Of a stretch of 64,000 bases of DNA, positions 1 through 11,609 are shown in pieces. This DNA comes from Actinernus sp. WN-2022 (lineage: Eukaryota > Cnidaria > Anthozoa > Actiniaria > Actinernidae): positions 150,590,344 through 150,654,343 of the forward strand of contig JAOWCC010000577.1 of assembly GCA_030867875.1 (NCBI GenBank), read 5' to 3'. Below the pieces are notes generated by a model that made no database searches, was not told the DNA's origin, and worked only from the letters and a program-made list of their open reading frames with translations. The translations under genes and the position numbers were made by a program. Every line of letters begins with the position of its first letter. Within the stretch, counting starts at the first letter, position 1.

Positions 1-1228
1 ATTTATTTTCCAGTAAACTGTTAGTTCAAGCTTATTCAAACGACTGACCCTATAACTATTAAATCAACTTCTGTTAAATGAATTTAACGACTATAAAATC
101 ACCAAATGTTAATATTGATATAACTTATTATATAATTATTATACTAGTATACCTAGTAGGTAGTGAATGCTGCCTCTCAGGTAGTTATTTGGCAGGAAAA
201 TATATTACTTGGTGATAAAAATGCCATGGTGTTAGATGAATATATTTTGTAGTTTTGGGGCTATCGTGCGACTGAAGCCTGTTTGAGCTGTGGTGTGTTT
301 TCTCAAAAGTTGTCCCAATTATTTTATTTTCATTTTGTCCCGACATATCAAGATTTCCCGGTAAATTCCCTGAGCCTACCAATTCCTGGCATTTTCTTAA
401 GATTCCCAGCATAAAAAAACTGCTGTTCTCCTCGCTGAAATTTAAACACAGGAAATCAATTGTAACCGAGAATGTAATTGTAAATGCTAATTGGTGCTTC
501 AAACTGGCTGCTTGACTTTATAGAAGGCCATTATCTCCACCCCAAACTATTAAACTATATATGCTTCATCTACATGACTCCAGTGACTTGTGCTTGAGTT
601 GTCAACTTAGCATGCATGATTATCAAGTAACAAACTGTTTTAGTAAACTGCGCATCAAAACACAAGACTAATAAGGAGCTCTGAAGGAACTGTAGTAAAA
701 ATACAAATGAAGAAGATGAGAATTAGCCTGTAGTACAGTGTACAACAAAGCACTCGCAAATTTGCATAAATCGCTCTAACCCCAGATGCCAAGCTGCAAG
801 GAATGCAAAGAACATAAACCAGTCAAATGATTGCTCCTCCCCTCCCAATGGTACAAGTATTCCCTGAATTAAGAATCAAGCTTAAATGTTGGAGAATACA
901 AACAACCAAGCACATAACCTACACAGTAATTAGAGTCTATCAATGACACGCAAATCTTGCCTTTCAGTATCGTATCAGTGGCTGCAAGAAATGTCCGCTC
1001 TAGTGGGGAGGGGAGGAGTGCATTGTGGTTGGCCATGCAAGGGATTGTGGTTAAAACAGTGAATTTAACGCAATGAACCGTTGCGAGATTTTTCCAAATT
1101 ATTGATTGCTGCTCCACTTGCTGTGCAGCAATAATTTAATTATACATGTATTGTGCTGCCTTTTAATTGAACAATAATGTTAATTGTATTTATTTGGCAA
1201 GTATTGATATTTAATTAAAAAATAATAA
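1..1228. other. non-coding flank, no gene seen
   Basis: AT-rich sequence with no open frame that looks like protein and no convincing splice-site pair. It could be an intron of the gene whose exons start at 1925, because that exon begins in mid-codon and therefore needs an upstream exon. Confidence 0.5.
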
Positions 1229-1380
1229 ACTAATTGCAATTTTGAGATGCCGACACCGAATTATATTGCCGGCCAGTTGGGAGAAAATATATGCACGACG
1301 AGCGCCCAATACGAAAAATATATTTTCTTCCAACGCCGGCAATATAATTCGGTATCGGCGTCTCAAAATCGCAATTAGTT
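1229..1380. repeat. 152-bp hairpin MITE-like inverted repeat
   Basis: The left arm starts AACTAATTGCAATTTTGAGA and is matched in reverse complement by the right arm ending TCTCAAAATCGCAATTAGTT. The arms pair over roughly 55 bases with few mismatches and share a CCGACACCGAATTATATTGC-like core. A short relict with the same core lies at about 1758-1799. It looks like a non-autonomous foldback or MITE with no coding capacity. Confidence 0.7.
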
Positions 1381-1924
1381 TTGTATTGCGATTCAACAGT
1401 TAAGTCGGGAATTGTTAAAAGAAAGAAGAGAATGAAGCACCAAACTTATGCTGATCGTAATTTCAATTCTAAAAAGGCACCTAGTATATCTATGGCAACG
1501 GTTTCACAGCTTGAGTGGAGAAAACTTTCTCTTCAAAAATTTTGAAAATTGTACGTTTAGCGGATAAGAGTGTTAGATTTCTGATGGAAACTACAATGCC
1601 AACCTTACCTTTAGGATTGAATAATTGTTATCTTGTAATTTACAGTGTTTCGTAGGTGAAATTGTAGAAATCTTGCTGTTGAACAAACGACTTTTGAACT
1701 TGACCTGGAACCCATGCAACTGCAAGGGCTTGCGCAAGAGCCAATCAGAGGCTGGTATTCTGAGATGCCAATACCATGTTATATTGGCGTCTCAAAAGTA
1801 AACAAAATGATCAGTGAATTGTGATACTAATTTATATTATTAATATTAATCAATAATATTCATTGTTCAATTTTATTGCATCAAGTAATCTACTTCATTC
1901 TGTACATTGAATTCCATCCTCCAG

Positions 1925-4900
1925 TCAAGAAAGATCATGCCAAACTTTTACTGTCTGCTGAGACAGAGCATGTCAAGGTCGTAGATGCAGCAACCTATGT
2001 CCCATCCCCTGACACCAATGCATCCCATGGTATCAGCACATTTTATGCACCATCACCATGCACTGGAGTAAAATCCCTGGACTCAAGTAATGACAACACA
2101 TCTGACTCACCCATCCAGGTGGATGAAAAGTTGATGAAAATGGGGGAGAGGGGGGTGGCGCAAAGGAAAAGAGTACCTGTATCTAGGAGGTTAGTTTAGT
2201 GCATGTGATAAAATGAAGGGCAGTGTGCAACAAGGACGAAAGTAATGATCACATTCTCCTTCAAATTCTTTGTTTTCTAAAGGAGAATTTAGAATGTGAT
2301 CAGGAGTTACTTACACCCAGCCCATATTTGTACTTTTGTGAATATAAATGTGCAAACCACTTGACTTCATGCATTCATTAGCATATCTTTAACAGCATTA
2401 ACATTGTCACATGATTTTGATAATTATGCATGACTTCAACATGAAGAATAGTAATGTTCACGGTCTCCAAATGTATTTGTAATTGCACAAAATGACTAAG
2501 GGAAGACTAAAATTTAACATAAAATAAAAAATGGGGTTGCTTTTCTCACTTCATAGGCACTTTAAAGCTTTAATTTAATAACACCTTGGCCACCTACTAA
2601 ATATATCTACTGTATATATCAAGTTATTTTCAATGTCAGAAAAAAGGTATTAAATTAAAGTGTTTTTCTTTTCTCGATTTGGAAGTGAAACTTTTCAATA
2701 AGCTATTTACTACAAATTAAGGTATTTTTTAACATCACTTTTAAATGCTGAAAATCCTGTTCAAACAAATGGAAACCCCAAAATAATTGACCGGTTCCAT
2801 TAAGATAATTCAAATAGGAATCAAAACACTTTTTGAGTAGGAGGTCAACATAGGAAAGTCGGCATGACTCTGACAAAACTTGGGGCCAAAGGCAAGAGTT
2901 TCATTGTCTGTTGAAAAAGAGAAAATAACCTGCAATGTACATGTACCACGAAGCAAATGCCAGAGCTCTAGCAGCTGCCAGCTTGTTTTGAAAACCCTGT
3001 GGATGGCAAGGATGGGAATTAAGGTTATGCCAAATTATTATGAGCCTCCTACAACAGTTTCCACTAAAATTTCAACTACAAGCTTGACATTAGAGAATCG
3101 CTAAATAAATGTTTTTTTTTCCTGAACCTGCAAACGAAAATAATAAAGCCAGTTGGCACAAAAAGTTACTAGGAGAAAAAAAGTTGTGCCTATACCTACC
3201 AACCCTATCTGTTTTTTAAAGTGCAATGTTACCATAACCACAAACCGGTATATGCAGTAAATGTTTTTTTTGGCTTTATGAATTTAAAATATATATATAT
3301 ATTGGGCAAACATTTTCAAAGCTTTAAATTTGACTATAGTACATGCAAGTGTCTTCAAAATTTTAGTCTAACATGGTCTCTTATCATGGTCAGGGCTGTC
3401 ATTAAGTATTTAAGTTGCTGGACAGCTGTGAAAAATAGCCAGTTTTTTAGTGCCATAATTCTAATGACAGCATTGACTGTTTAACCAACATGCAATGTTA
3501 GGAAGTGATATTCTTTTGGAATTAATATGATAAAGATTGTCACTTAAAAAAAAAATATCACAAAAATGTTTATTTCATGTCATACCAAGACAAAAGCTTG
3601 TTTTTTGACAATAGGATCCAAGATGGCAGCACCCACACCCAAAATGGCTCATACCCACGTCCAATTTTTTTTTTAACAAATATATTTTCCAATGTTTTCA
3701 ATGTATTTTCAACTTAGACCATATTGCCAACAATTTAATGGCAACTTGTTCCAACAGCCAGAATTTTCTATAAGCCTGTCTAGCCTTGGTTTCTGTGCCA
3801 GGACAACATTTGTTTAATAAATACATGGGGTATATGTTGTTATGGTCATTTTATCCAACCCCACAATTATGACCTATAAAGTTATTCCATAGTTAATAGA
3901 GTGGAATGGTTAGGAAACTCAGGGACCTTCTTTGTTATATGTCTTTGTTAGCTTTTTTCAACCACTACCGTGCACAAAACACAATAGAAATTCCAACATG
4001 TTAATCAATCAGCCAATAGAAACATGTGAGTTCAGTCGTTCAGGGAACGCTAATGAACTATGATCGTGCACAATCTTTTGTCTTACCCCTTCCAACCTAA
4101 ATCGCAGCACCTTTGTTAGCCCTTTTGAAGTTTGCCGGGTTTCCTAACCATTCCACTCTATTAACTATGGTTATTCCTTACAAATCTTTTAATATATTAA
4201 GCTGACTAATTGTTCCATCTCATACAGAAACTCGTCTGGTGCAACTTCCTGTTTCTCCTCATCACCAAGACGACGACAGCCAAACAATGCACCCAAGGCA
4301 AAGGTACATGTGTATTGGTCATATTTAGGGATAATTATTCAACTCAGCACTGGCAATTGGCCTTTTGCAGGAAACAGTCACATGCTGATATAGCACTTCA
4401 ATAACCAATGAATTGTGCTTGTGATTCCATGGGAAAGGTGTTACTGGAAGGCAAACAATCTTGGAAAACAGTTTTAGAAAGATCAACTCATGAAATGCAT
4501 GTGTAAATGTTTTATTGAATTGGCCGCAGTGCAACCATGTGATTGTATTCAGCTGGATAAGGCCCCATTTGCTTCACAAAAATCAATCTGCCTCTTGAAA
4601 AGGTTGAGGTACCAGTATTCATAGTGTCAGTTATACTAATATACATACAAGTTCTTGCATTTGATTAGCTGAGAGCAACTGTATTTATGCTAAACACCAG
4701 TGCCAAATTGTATAATAGCAGTGCGAAATCATGTAATAGATGGTTTGCACTCAATCCCCAGAGATTCAAATGACGAAGGGCATGGCGGCCATGTTGGTGT
4801 ACAGGACAAAAGAAGCTAACGAGGAATCTATTGTTAACTGTACACCAACATGGCGGCTATGACGTCACATGAAAAGGGTCTATACCTCAGATGTGAACAA

Positions 4901-5590
4901 AATATATCCAACCAGAACTCATGAATTGCATGACTGAGAGGTGACAGGCTTTCCAAACTTTTGCAACAATGTAGAACAATAACACCTAGAGATTTCCACA
5001 TTTACAGCAGGGAGAAGTTGAAAAACTGAAGCAAAATCCTTTGAATAGCATCACAACAAAAAGCACATGCAGATGAATATTATTAACAAGTTTAATCATA
5101 TTGCTTTGTCATGCAATTCTGGATTAATTTGAATTTGTAAGATTTTTCTAAATTGGGGATCGTGCAATTTTGATACCCTTTGAAAATCTCACTCATTCAA
5201 ATTAATCACGAATTGCAGTGGCATCCATACGATTACTTGATACAAATTGTACACCGTCTAATTCAATGCTACATGTGTATCCATGTCTTTTAGAATTCAC
5301 AAGATGTTGGATGGAGATCTGAGAGCACAGAGCCGAATACTGAAGAGATCACTGATCAAGGCACTCCATTGGCAGAGAAAATGGATATCTGCCTGAGTAG
5401 ACAGTCGAGGAAGGGTTCATCACACATGATGTACACTGGACCAGTTGGTGCAGCGAGGCTTGGCCCATCCAGTGGGAACAGAGCTAATGCCAGTGACTCT
5501 CTGACACCTTGTAAATACCATGTGGGAACACCTCCGATGCCAACAACCGTTAACAGGGAATTCAAAACTGTATTGTCACAAAAGATCTAA
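1925..5590 (+). CDS. C-terminal three coding exons of an unrecognised host protein
   Basis: Three exons join in frame: 1925-2189 (acceptor CCTCCAG, donor GTTAGT), 4228-4303 (acceptor CATACAG, donor GTACAT) and 5294-5590 (acceptor CTTTTAG, ending in TAA). The phases agree: exon one ends with two bases of a codon, exon two supplies the third base and ends in phase 0, and the last exon opens in phase 0. The peptide is Ser/Thr/Pro-rich with basic patches (for example RKRVPVSRRNSSG across the first junction) and has no domain I recognise, so it is probably a disordered tail of a longer protein whose earlier exons lie left of the window or were missed. An AATAAA follows the stop. The exon structure is well supported by phase and by the lack of stops; the function is unknown. 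Confidence 0.65.
2820..2998 (+). mobile_element. MITE family A, copy 1 (diverged)
   Basis: This segment matches 63057-63224 along most of its length: both have TTTTGAGTAGGAGGTCAACA near the left end and GTTTCATTGTCTGTTGA in the middle. The ends are degraded forms of AGGGCTTTCAAAA and its reverse complement. It lies in the first visible intron of the 1925-5590 gene and is non-autonomous. Confidence 0.7.
3887..4170. mobile_element. 284-bp MITE with ~30-bp terminal inverted repeats
   Basis: The left end CCATAGTTAATAGAGTGGAA is matched exactly in reverse complement by the right end TTCCACTCTATTAACTATGG. A short direct repeat, TTATT, flanks both ends and is the likely target-site duplication. It has no coding capacity and sits in an intron of the 1925-5590 gene. 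Confidence 0.8.
4783..4860. repeat. short inverted repeat
   Basis: CATGGCGGCCATGTTGGTGT is answered about 35 bases later by TACACCAACATGGCGGCTAT. It is a small hairpin-type repeat inside an intron, probably a MITE remnant. Confidence 0.6.
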
Positions 5591-5610
5591 AGCTATTAAA
5601 GAGTGCTTCA

Positions 5611-5616
5611 AATAAA
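5611..5616 (+). terminator. polyadenylation signal of the 1925-5590 gene
   Basis: AATAAA lies 21 bases after the TAA stop, with an ATTAAA variant just upstream at 5595-5600. The position fits the 3' end of the last exon. Confidence 0.55.
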
Positions 5617-8600
5617 TTAATAAGATTTTAAGTGAATTAGTTGTATATTCTTCAATAAGGCATGCTAGGAAATGACAACTTTAGGCAATTAAGTTACTCT
5701 ATTAGTTAAAGCTTTAGTTGGAAAACGTGTGTGTACAGCCCTCTAAATCAATAAAAAATATTTAGTCACCACTTAGCAACTAGGAAATAAAATTACACTA
5801 ACAGTAAATAACTGCAGCTGCAACTCATTACTTTTAATAATGTTCAGATATTCCCCTAGCCTCTTCTATCAGCCAGTATTCTGTACTCATACAAAATGCA
5901 TTTTTTATACACAGCCGGGGGGGCGAGGCAGATGATTAATTCTGGGACATTTTCATTGGTGACTTCTAGCTGGTATTTTGTCTGAGTGGGTTAATGGGAT
6001 CCCTGTGGTTTGTACTATAATTGCATGCAATAAAATACCAGGCAAACAATACTTCCAATCTATGAATACATGTATTGTTTGAGAAGCCAGAAGCCCATTG
6101 CTTTCTCTGTGTTTGGAACCCCTGATGAAACACAAAATGAGTTTGAGAAATAGTACATACCTCTTATTAACTAAGTGTCAGGTCCATACTGTAAGTTATG
6201 GTCCAAAGTTTTCCTCTTTTTTTATATATTTGCTTATTCACCACTTTTGCAATTAAGACTGATTACAGATAGTGGGGGAAAGGATATAGATATGCTACAA
6301 CCAATAACAAGCTTAATAATTATTATTAATAATAAATATGATACTACTATATAATAAGGCACAGTGAGAAACTACTGCTGGTATTTGATGGTGACAAAGT
6401 TATTAAAGTGGTCAGTGTTCCCAGTGTACTTTAGTGACCTAATACCTTCACCAGAGCGTAGGCAGTATCCATGCATGCTGCACTACTGTACTTAGTGGGA
6501 TCAATGTTTGACAACTAATCTGTAAACTTCTTACATGCCTCTACATTGCAGTCAGACAAAAGCTTAAGACTAGAATGAGCCAGTGTTTCATGATAATCTA
6601 AATAGGGAAAAATAATACCAAGCGCTTCCTTTTGTACAGACTCGATTACATTAGATAGATAAGCAGGCAAGGCTGCCGGACCGCAAATTGATCAATCATA
6701 GTTCATGAAATTAATGTAGCTAATAATAATATAATAATACAGCATATGGCAGGCCGTTATCATCCATTAACTAACATGTTATATTTTCACCAACTGGCCA
6801 AATTCAAAATGTTCATTGTTTTAAGTTCATTGCTAAAACTTCTGTACAGGCCGAAATGTTGTATTGGAATACCAAGTGGCACATTTAGAAATAACATACG
6901 AGACACAAACTCGGTGCCTAACAGTCCATGCTCTTGAAATCAAAGACTAGTTTTTCGGCTTCAATTTTCCAGAACAATTTCACAAGCACTAAATACTAAA
7001 GTACTGATCTAAAGGTTTTTCTCCAGCAAGAGGTTATTTTGATATGATTTTGAGTTGAAATTTCAAACTTGCTTGGTGACTCAATTTATTTTGTCTCGTT
7101 GCATCACCTTTATAATTATTATAGCTTGCAAAGTGATGGAATCATTATGAGGGGAAATATTTTCATTCTTTCGGTTTATTTTCCAAACAGTAGCAAAACA
7201 AGTGTTCTACAAGTCTGTAAAGAAAAGGAAATTGTTTAAAAATTTTTTTTTTAAGGTGATATGCTGGTGATTATCAATATTTCTGAATGAACACAGTAAT
7301 ACAATATGGGTAATTGAACATGGTAATGTTGTGAATAAATTACTCGAACAAGATTAATGAACGTAACTCAGATACTCCCGATATTTGAGGGTGATCAGCG
7401 GCTGTACACAGGCTAGTTTAATCATATATATAATCAAATTTATAGGTAGGATTATTTTGACATTGGGCATACATACATGTCTAAAACAAACAGCGTGATC
7501 TATAAAATGCAAGTATACATGTAATCTTAAAGTGAAATGCTTCAGAATATTGCTCTAATATAAATATTATGTACAGTATCGTTATTTTTTATCTGTATAA
7601 CTTAATTTCCAAATATTGCTGAAATATGTGCCCTGTCAAGAAATAAGTCTGCAGACATGCAAAGGGTTAAAAGTACTACCATAGGAACAAAGGACACATC
7701 TGAAGGTTTTAATTCAATCCCATTGTAGAACTAAAAAATTTGGGTTTATACAGACAGTTTTGCCATAAATATTTTGTAAAATTGTTATTTAAAAAGTTGG
7801 TGTTTAGTTAATTTTATAATTATCAAATAAATGAAAATTACATTCTTTATTTGACCAAAGGTGTTAGTGTTTTATTGTGTATGTATATGATTGTATATAA
7901 TTAAAAAAAATCAGTTTAAAGAAATAAATTAAGATGAGTCAGTTTGAAAATCTTTGAAAGTTTTATTACAAATTGATACATGTACATACACTGAGCCTTA
8001 GATAACTATTGGTGTGAAAGTTTAACTTTGCACCTTTTTCTAATAAAAATCATTCCTTTACATGAACTTTTAACAAAATATTATTTATTAATATTACACT
8101 TCAAAGTAGACACTATTGTATAATTATTGGACTAATCTCTATTTAAGTAACATAATTATTACTTTGGTACGAATTGAACGATTCGTACGGTGATGTCATA
8201 TTCGTACAACGATAATCCCTCCACTAATTAGTAATTTGTACAGTCGTTCGTACAATTCGTACCGATAGAATAATCCTTCATTATTACTTCTGCAGGCATT
8301 GTAGGATTCCTATTGTGACATCAACCCAGGGTTTAGGGCTAATCCCAGGTGAAGGGTTTTCCTACTGATGGATAATCCTTTATTTAATTGAACTGAACAT
8401 ACCAAACAATAACTTGCATTAATTTGGTTAGGTACATCTTTTCTGTTACATAAGTTGCTTTGACTCTAACATTATCAGCTTTTGTTCTTAATTATAGACC
8501 CATTTGAAAAATGGCATCTAATTTAAATAACTATTGTTTAGGAATGACCAGCCTCACATACCCATGAAAATGCTTTTACACATCAATGTCAGTATAAGGG

Positions 8601-9358
8601 ATGGTAAATCAAAGACTTTGCGAGATGCCGAGACTTGTGTTTTCATAATCCAAGCCCGAAACTTGTCATTATAGTTATTATGACGAAACGCCCAGTACCT
8701 TTCATTATGCCATGTGAGGAATTCACCATTCAACCAATTCGCTGTCATTCGCGTACCTTATAAAACACATGCAGAGGCCGCCAAAAAAAACTGAACTCCA
8801 ATAAAAGCTAATAAAGAGTGAAAATGCATGCTTCCTTAGACCCTCCAAAAAAATCCGAGACTCCAAGATGGGCAGAGAAAAGAAAAATTGAGACTCTGAG
8901 ACCCGACCTATAAAATGCGAGATTTTGTGACTTTACCAACTTTTTGTGAGACCCTCTTGTTTTTCTTGACACTATTTGCCACCCCAAGTATGAGGCTTGT
9001 CAGTCTAGAACAATTCATAATTATTTTAAATGCCATTTTTTCGGTTGAGTCTTCCGGTTTCACGGACAACACACTGTAAAATGCCTCTTATTATGGATAA
9101 CATGAATTGCAGTTCAATGTGAATATTTATTTACAAACTGCACCTATTGACTTGTGTTTAGAGGCCCTGTATTCTTTTGTTGATTCACTGTACCACAAAA
9201 GATGACAACTTTACTTCTATCTACATGTCCATTGCATGCATTTATAACTTTTCGAATCTTCTTCTCACAATGTAAGATTCAAAAAGTTGTCCCAAAACAG
9301 TCATCTTATATAATAATACACTAAGTGTGTGTGTGTGTAACGCTCTTTCCCAGGCTCC
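5617..9358. other. intergenic region, no gene recognised
   Basis: A 3.7 kb AT-rich interval between the end of the first gene and the short tandem repeats at 9.36 kb. I found no domain, no credible exon with matched splice sites and no RNA gene. It holds a small inverted repeat at 8166-8263. Confidence 0.5.
8166..8263. repeat. 98-bp inverted repeat (MITE-like)
   Basis: The left end GGTACGAATTG is matched by the right end CAATTCGTACC, and further copies of ATTCGTAC occur inside. Non-coding and probably a tiny MITE. Confidence 0.65.
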
Positions 9359-9459
9359 CTCGATCGACATTCTAATATGGAGCGCGCGCGGCCGAAAATG
9401 GCGGCAAAACTCTCGATCGACATCCTAATATGGAGCACGCGCGCGTCCGAAAATGGCAC
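9359..9459. repeat. two-copy tandem duplication, ~53-bp unit, CpG-rich
   Basis: CTCGATCGACATTCTAATAT, a run of GCGCGCG and CCGAAAATGGC recur as a second copy from 9412 with a few substitutions. The block is locally CpG-rich, unlike the AT-rich surroundings. Confidence 0.75.
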
Positions 9460-9580
9460 CAAAAAGTATGCCAACGAAGAAGACGAATCATGCAAAAAGT
9501 TGCTCTCTGTCTTGCCTCTTAGTTGAATTTGAGGAAAGAATGTTAAAAATAAATGAGTTTTCTCAAGTTCTACACTTAGT

Positions 9581-9690
9581 TGGGCGAGCAAGCCATCGAG
9601 TTTACAGGAATCTGTTTTAGAGAAAACCTGGGCAAGCAAGCCATCGTGTTTACAGGAATCTGTTTTAGGGAAAGCCATCGAGTTTACGCC
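9581..9690. repeat. tandem repeat, ~48-bp unit, about 2.3 copies
   Basis: TGGGCGAGCAAGCCATCGAG with TTTACAGGAATCTGTTTTAG recurs from 9629 and partly again near 9670. A GTAAGT donor-like site follows at 9775, so this block could lie in a non-coding first exon, but no partner exon was found. Confidence 0.7.
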
Positions 9691-9774
9691 GGGAAGGTTT
9701 TAGGGAAAACCTATCCGGCTATCGCCCCGGTCCTATCGCCAGGCGCAGCTTCCGAAGTCAAGCGACCGAACGAG

Positions 9775-11609
9775 GTAAGTCCGTTTTTCTGCTTCGATCA
9801 ATGCTTGTTTGGCGACCATATTTGTATTCGTCACACAAATCCATGTCTCGAGGCTCGAGCTGCCTGTGACTGTCAGTTTTGGCACTTTCTTGACAATAGG
9901 TAATAATTGTGTTCATCAGTTTGAGAAATTAACTGAGATCCGTAAGAAATTGCCTTTTTTTAAATCAAAATATAACTTACCGCGCTAAACACCTCCAGTA
10001 CACACGCCACTGAATTGTGTCAGGAGTCGGTTAGACTGACTATCCATATTATTTTGTTGATTTTGTATAAGGGATGGACCGTTATATTTGGGGGAGGGGG
10101 GTTGGGCAATTATTTCTGGATCAAATTTTTTTGTATGACTGAAAGTTCTGCACAAATTATTTTTTCACCCCGTTTTTTTCACAATTTTTTTTTCATTAAA
10201 AAAGAGAAGTTGTAATAATAATGACGTTTGCATTATATATTTTTCCTTCAGTTTATTGGGGCAGGAGGTTTTTTTTCCTTTTCAAATCCTGTGTTCGAAT
10301 TGCACAACCCCCCCCTAAGAAATATAATGGTCCATCCCTAAGTTCCGCGGGTCCCTGCTAGTTAATAATATTAAGAGAACAGACAATATTTCTATGTGTT
10401 ATATGAACTGGGATAAAAAATATGTTGAACACACTTTGATAATCTGATAACTTCTAGTATGAACTGTGATATGCACAAAAAATTATATTGTGGGCAAATA
10501 TACAACAGCCACCTTCAATTCATGGTTGATCATGCAAGTCAAGAATACAATTCATTTAACCTTGTACATTTGATGTCCCAATTCAGGTCACCTGACTTTT
10601 CCCTTGACTAATGTTTTCTGTATCCCAAGACAAGAGGTAATGCATAATTTGTAGATCTCGGAAACAGCACTGAATCCTCTGGAGAGCTGTCACATGATCT
10701 GAATTGGGACAACAAAATTAATGTACAAGCTAAATCGGTGAATTGTACTATGAACCTCACAAGTACATCATTGTCTCATGAGTAAAAATAAGCAAGCCCC
10801 TGTAGAAAGGGAATGACAACCCAAAAAAAAGAATACACAGGCCTTTTAAATATTAAAAACCCTGACAGTCCAGTCCAGTCATTATAACAGACCATTGGGT
10901 CAGAGATTTATGTCCGTAATAGTGAAAGCCTGTTAATGAAAGTTAGCTTTAGTCAATACTCTGAAGAAATTTTTGCTGGGACTTCAGCTCCTGTCCATTA
11001 TATATAACTGTATAGCAATGTGGCCATGATAACAGGGTATGTAGAACTACGCAAGAGTTGACTAATTGGGGCTGTGTGAATTATTCCCGAAAAAGTTGCC
11101 TATTTATTCTTTCCAGAAATTCCTGCTGCATGGTAACAATTTCCCCCAAAAAAATCCTGAATGTGCCTATTTTTCCTGAAAAATCATTTTTTTTATTATG
11201 CTAAAATGTATTTTTAATATATACATTGTAGACACAGTCATGTGAATTTCTATAATTGCATAATCCTGGCCTGGTTTGGTGGGATGAAATTTATTAAAAT
11301 CTCTCCAAGTAAATACAACATGATTAATAAGTCACTTTAACTGATGAAAATGGAAAAAGAGTTGAACACATTTAACTTTTCATGAATTGATTTTCCCTGC
11401 AAATATCCCACTTCTTTCTGGTACCTATTTTTCTAAAAAAAAAACTTCCAGGAAAAATTTACACAGCCCTAAATGTAACTGTTTTTGAAGAGGATAACTG
11501 GTCAACTGTTAAAGTTACTCAGACATGTGACTACTGTTTTGGTTCATAGCTGAAATGCTCATGATTTTAAATGGCACGATCTATGATAAAAATTATACTT
11601 GCATGTGAT
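9775..11609. other. 3' flank of AP2S1, no gene seen
   Basis: AT-rich sequence beyond the AP2S1 stop on the minus strand, with G-rich and T-rich low-complexity patches around 10080-10320. It probably contains the AP2S1 3' UTR, but no clear poly(A) signal could be chosen. Confidence 0.45.

Noticed and set aside
9301..9678. 125-residue minus-strand frame
   Set aside because: It is produced by the two tandem repeats at 9359 and 9581; the internal KTDSCKxDGLLAQ duplication simply mirrors the DNA repeat.
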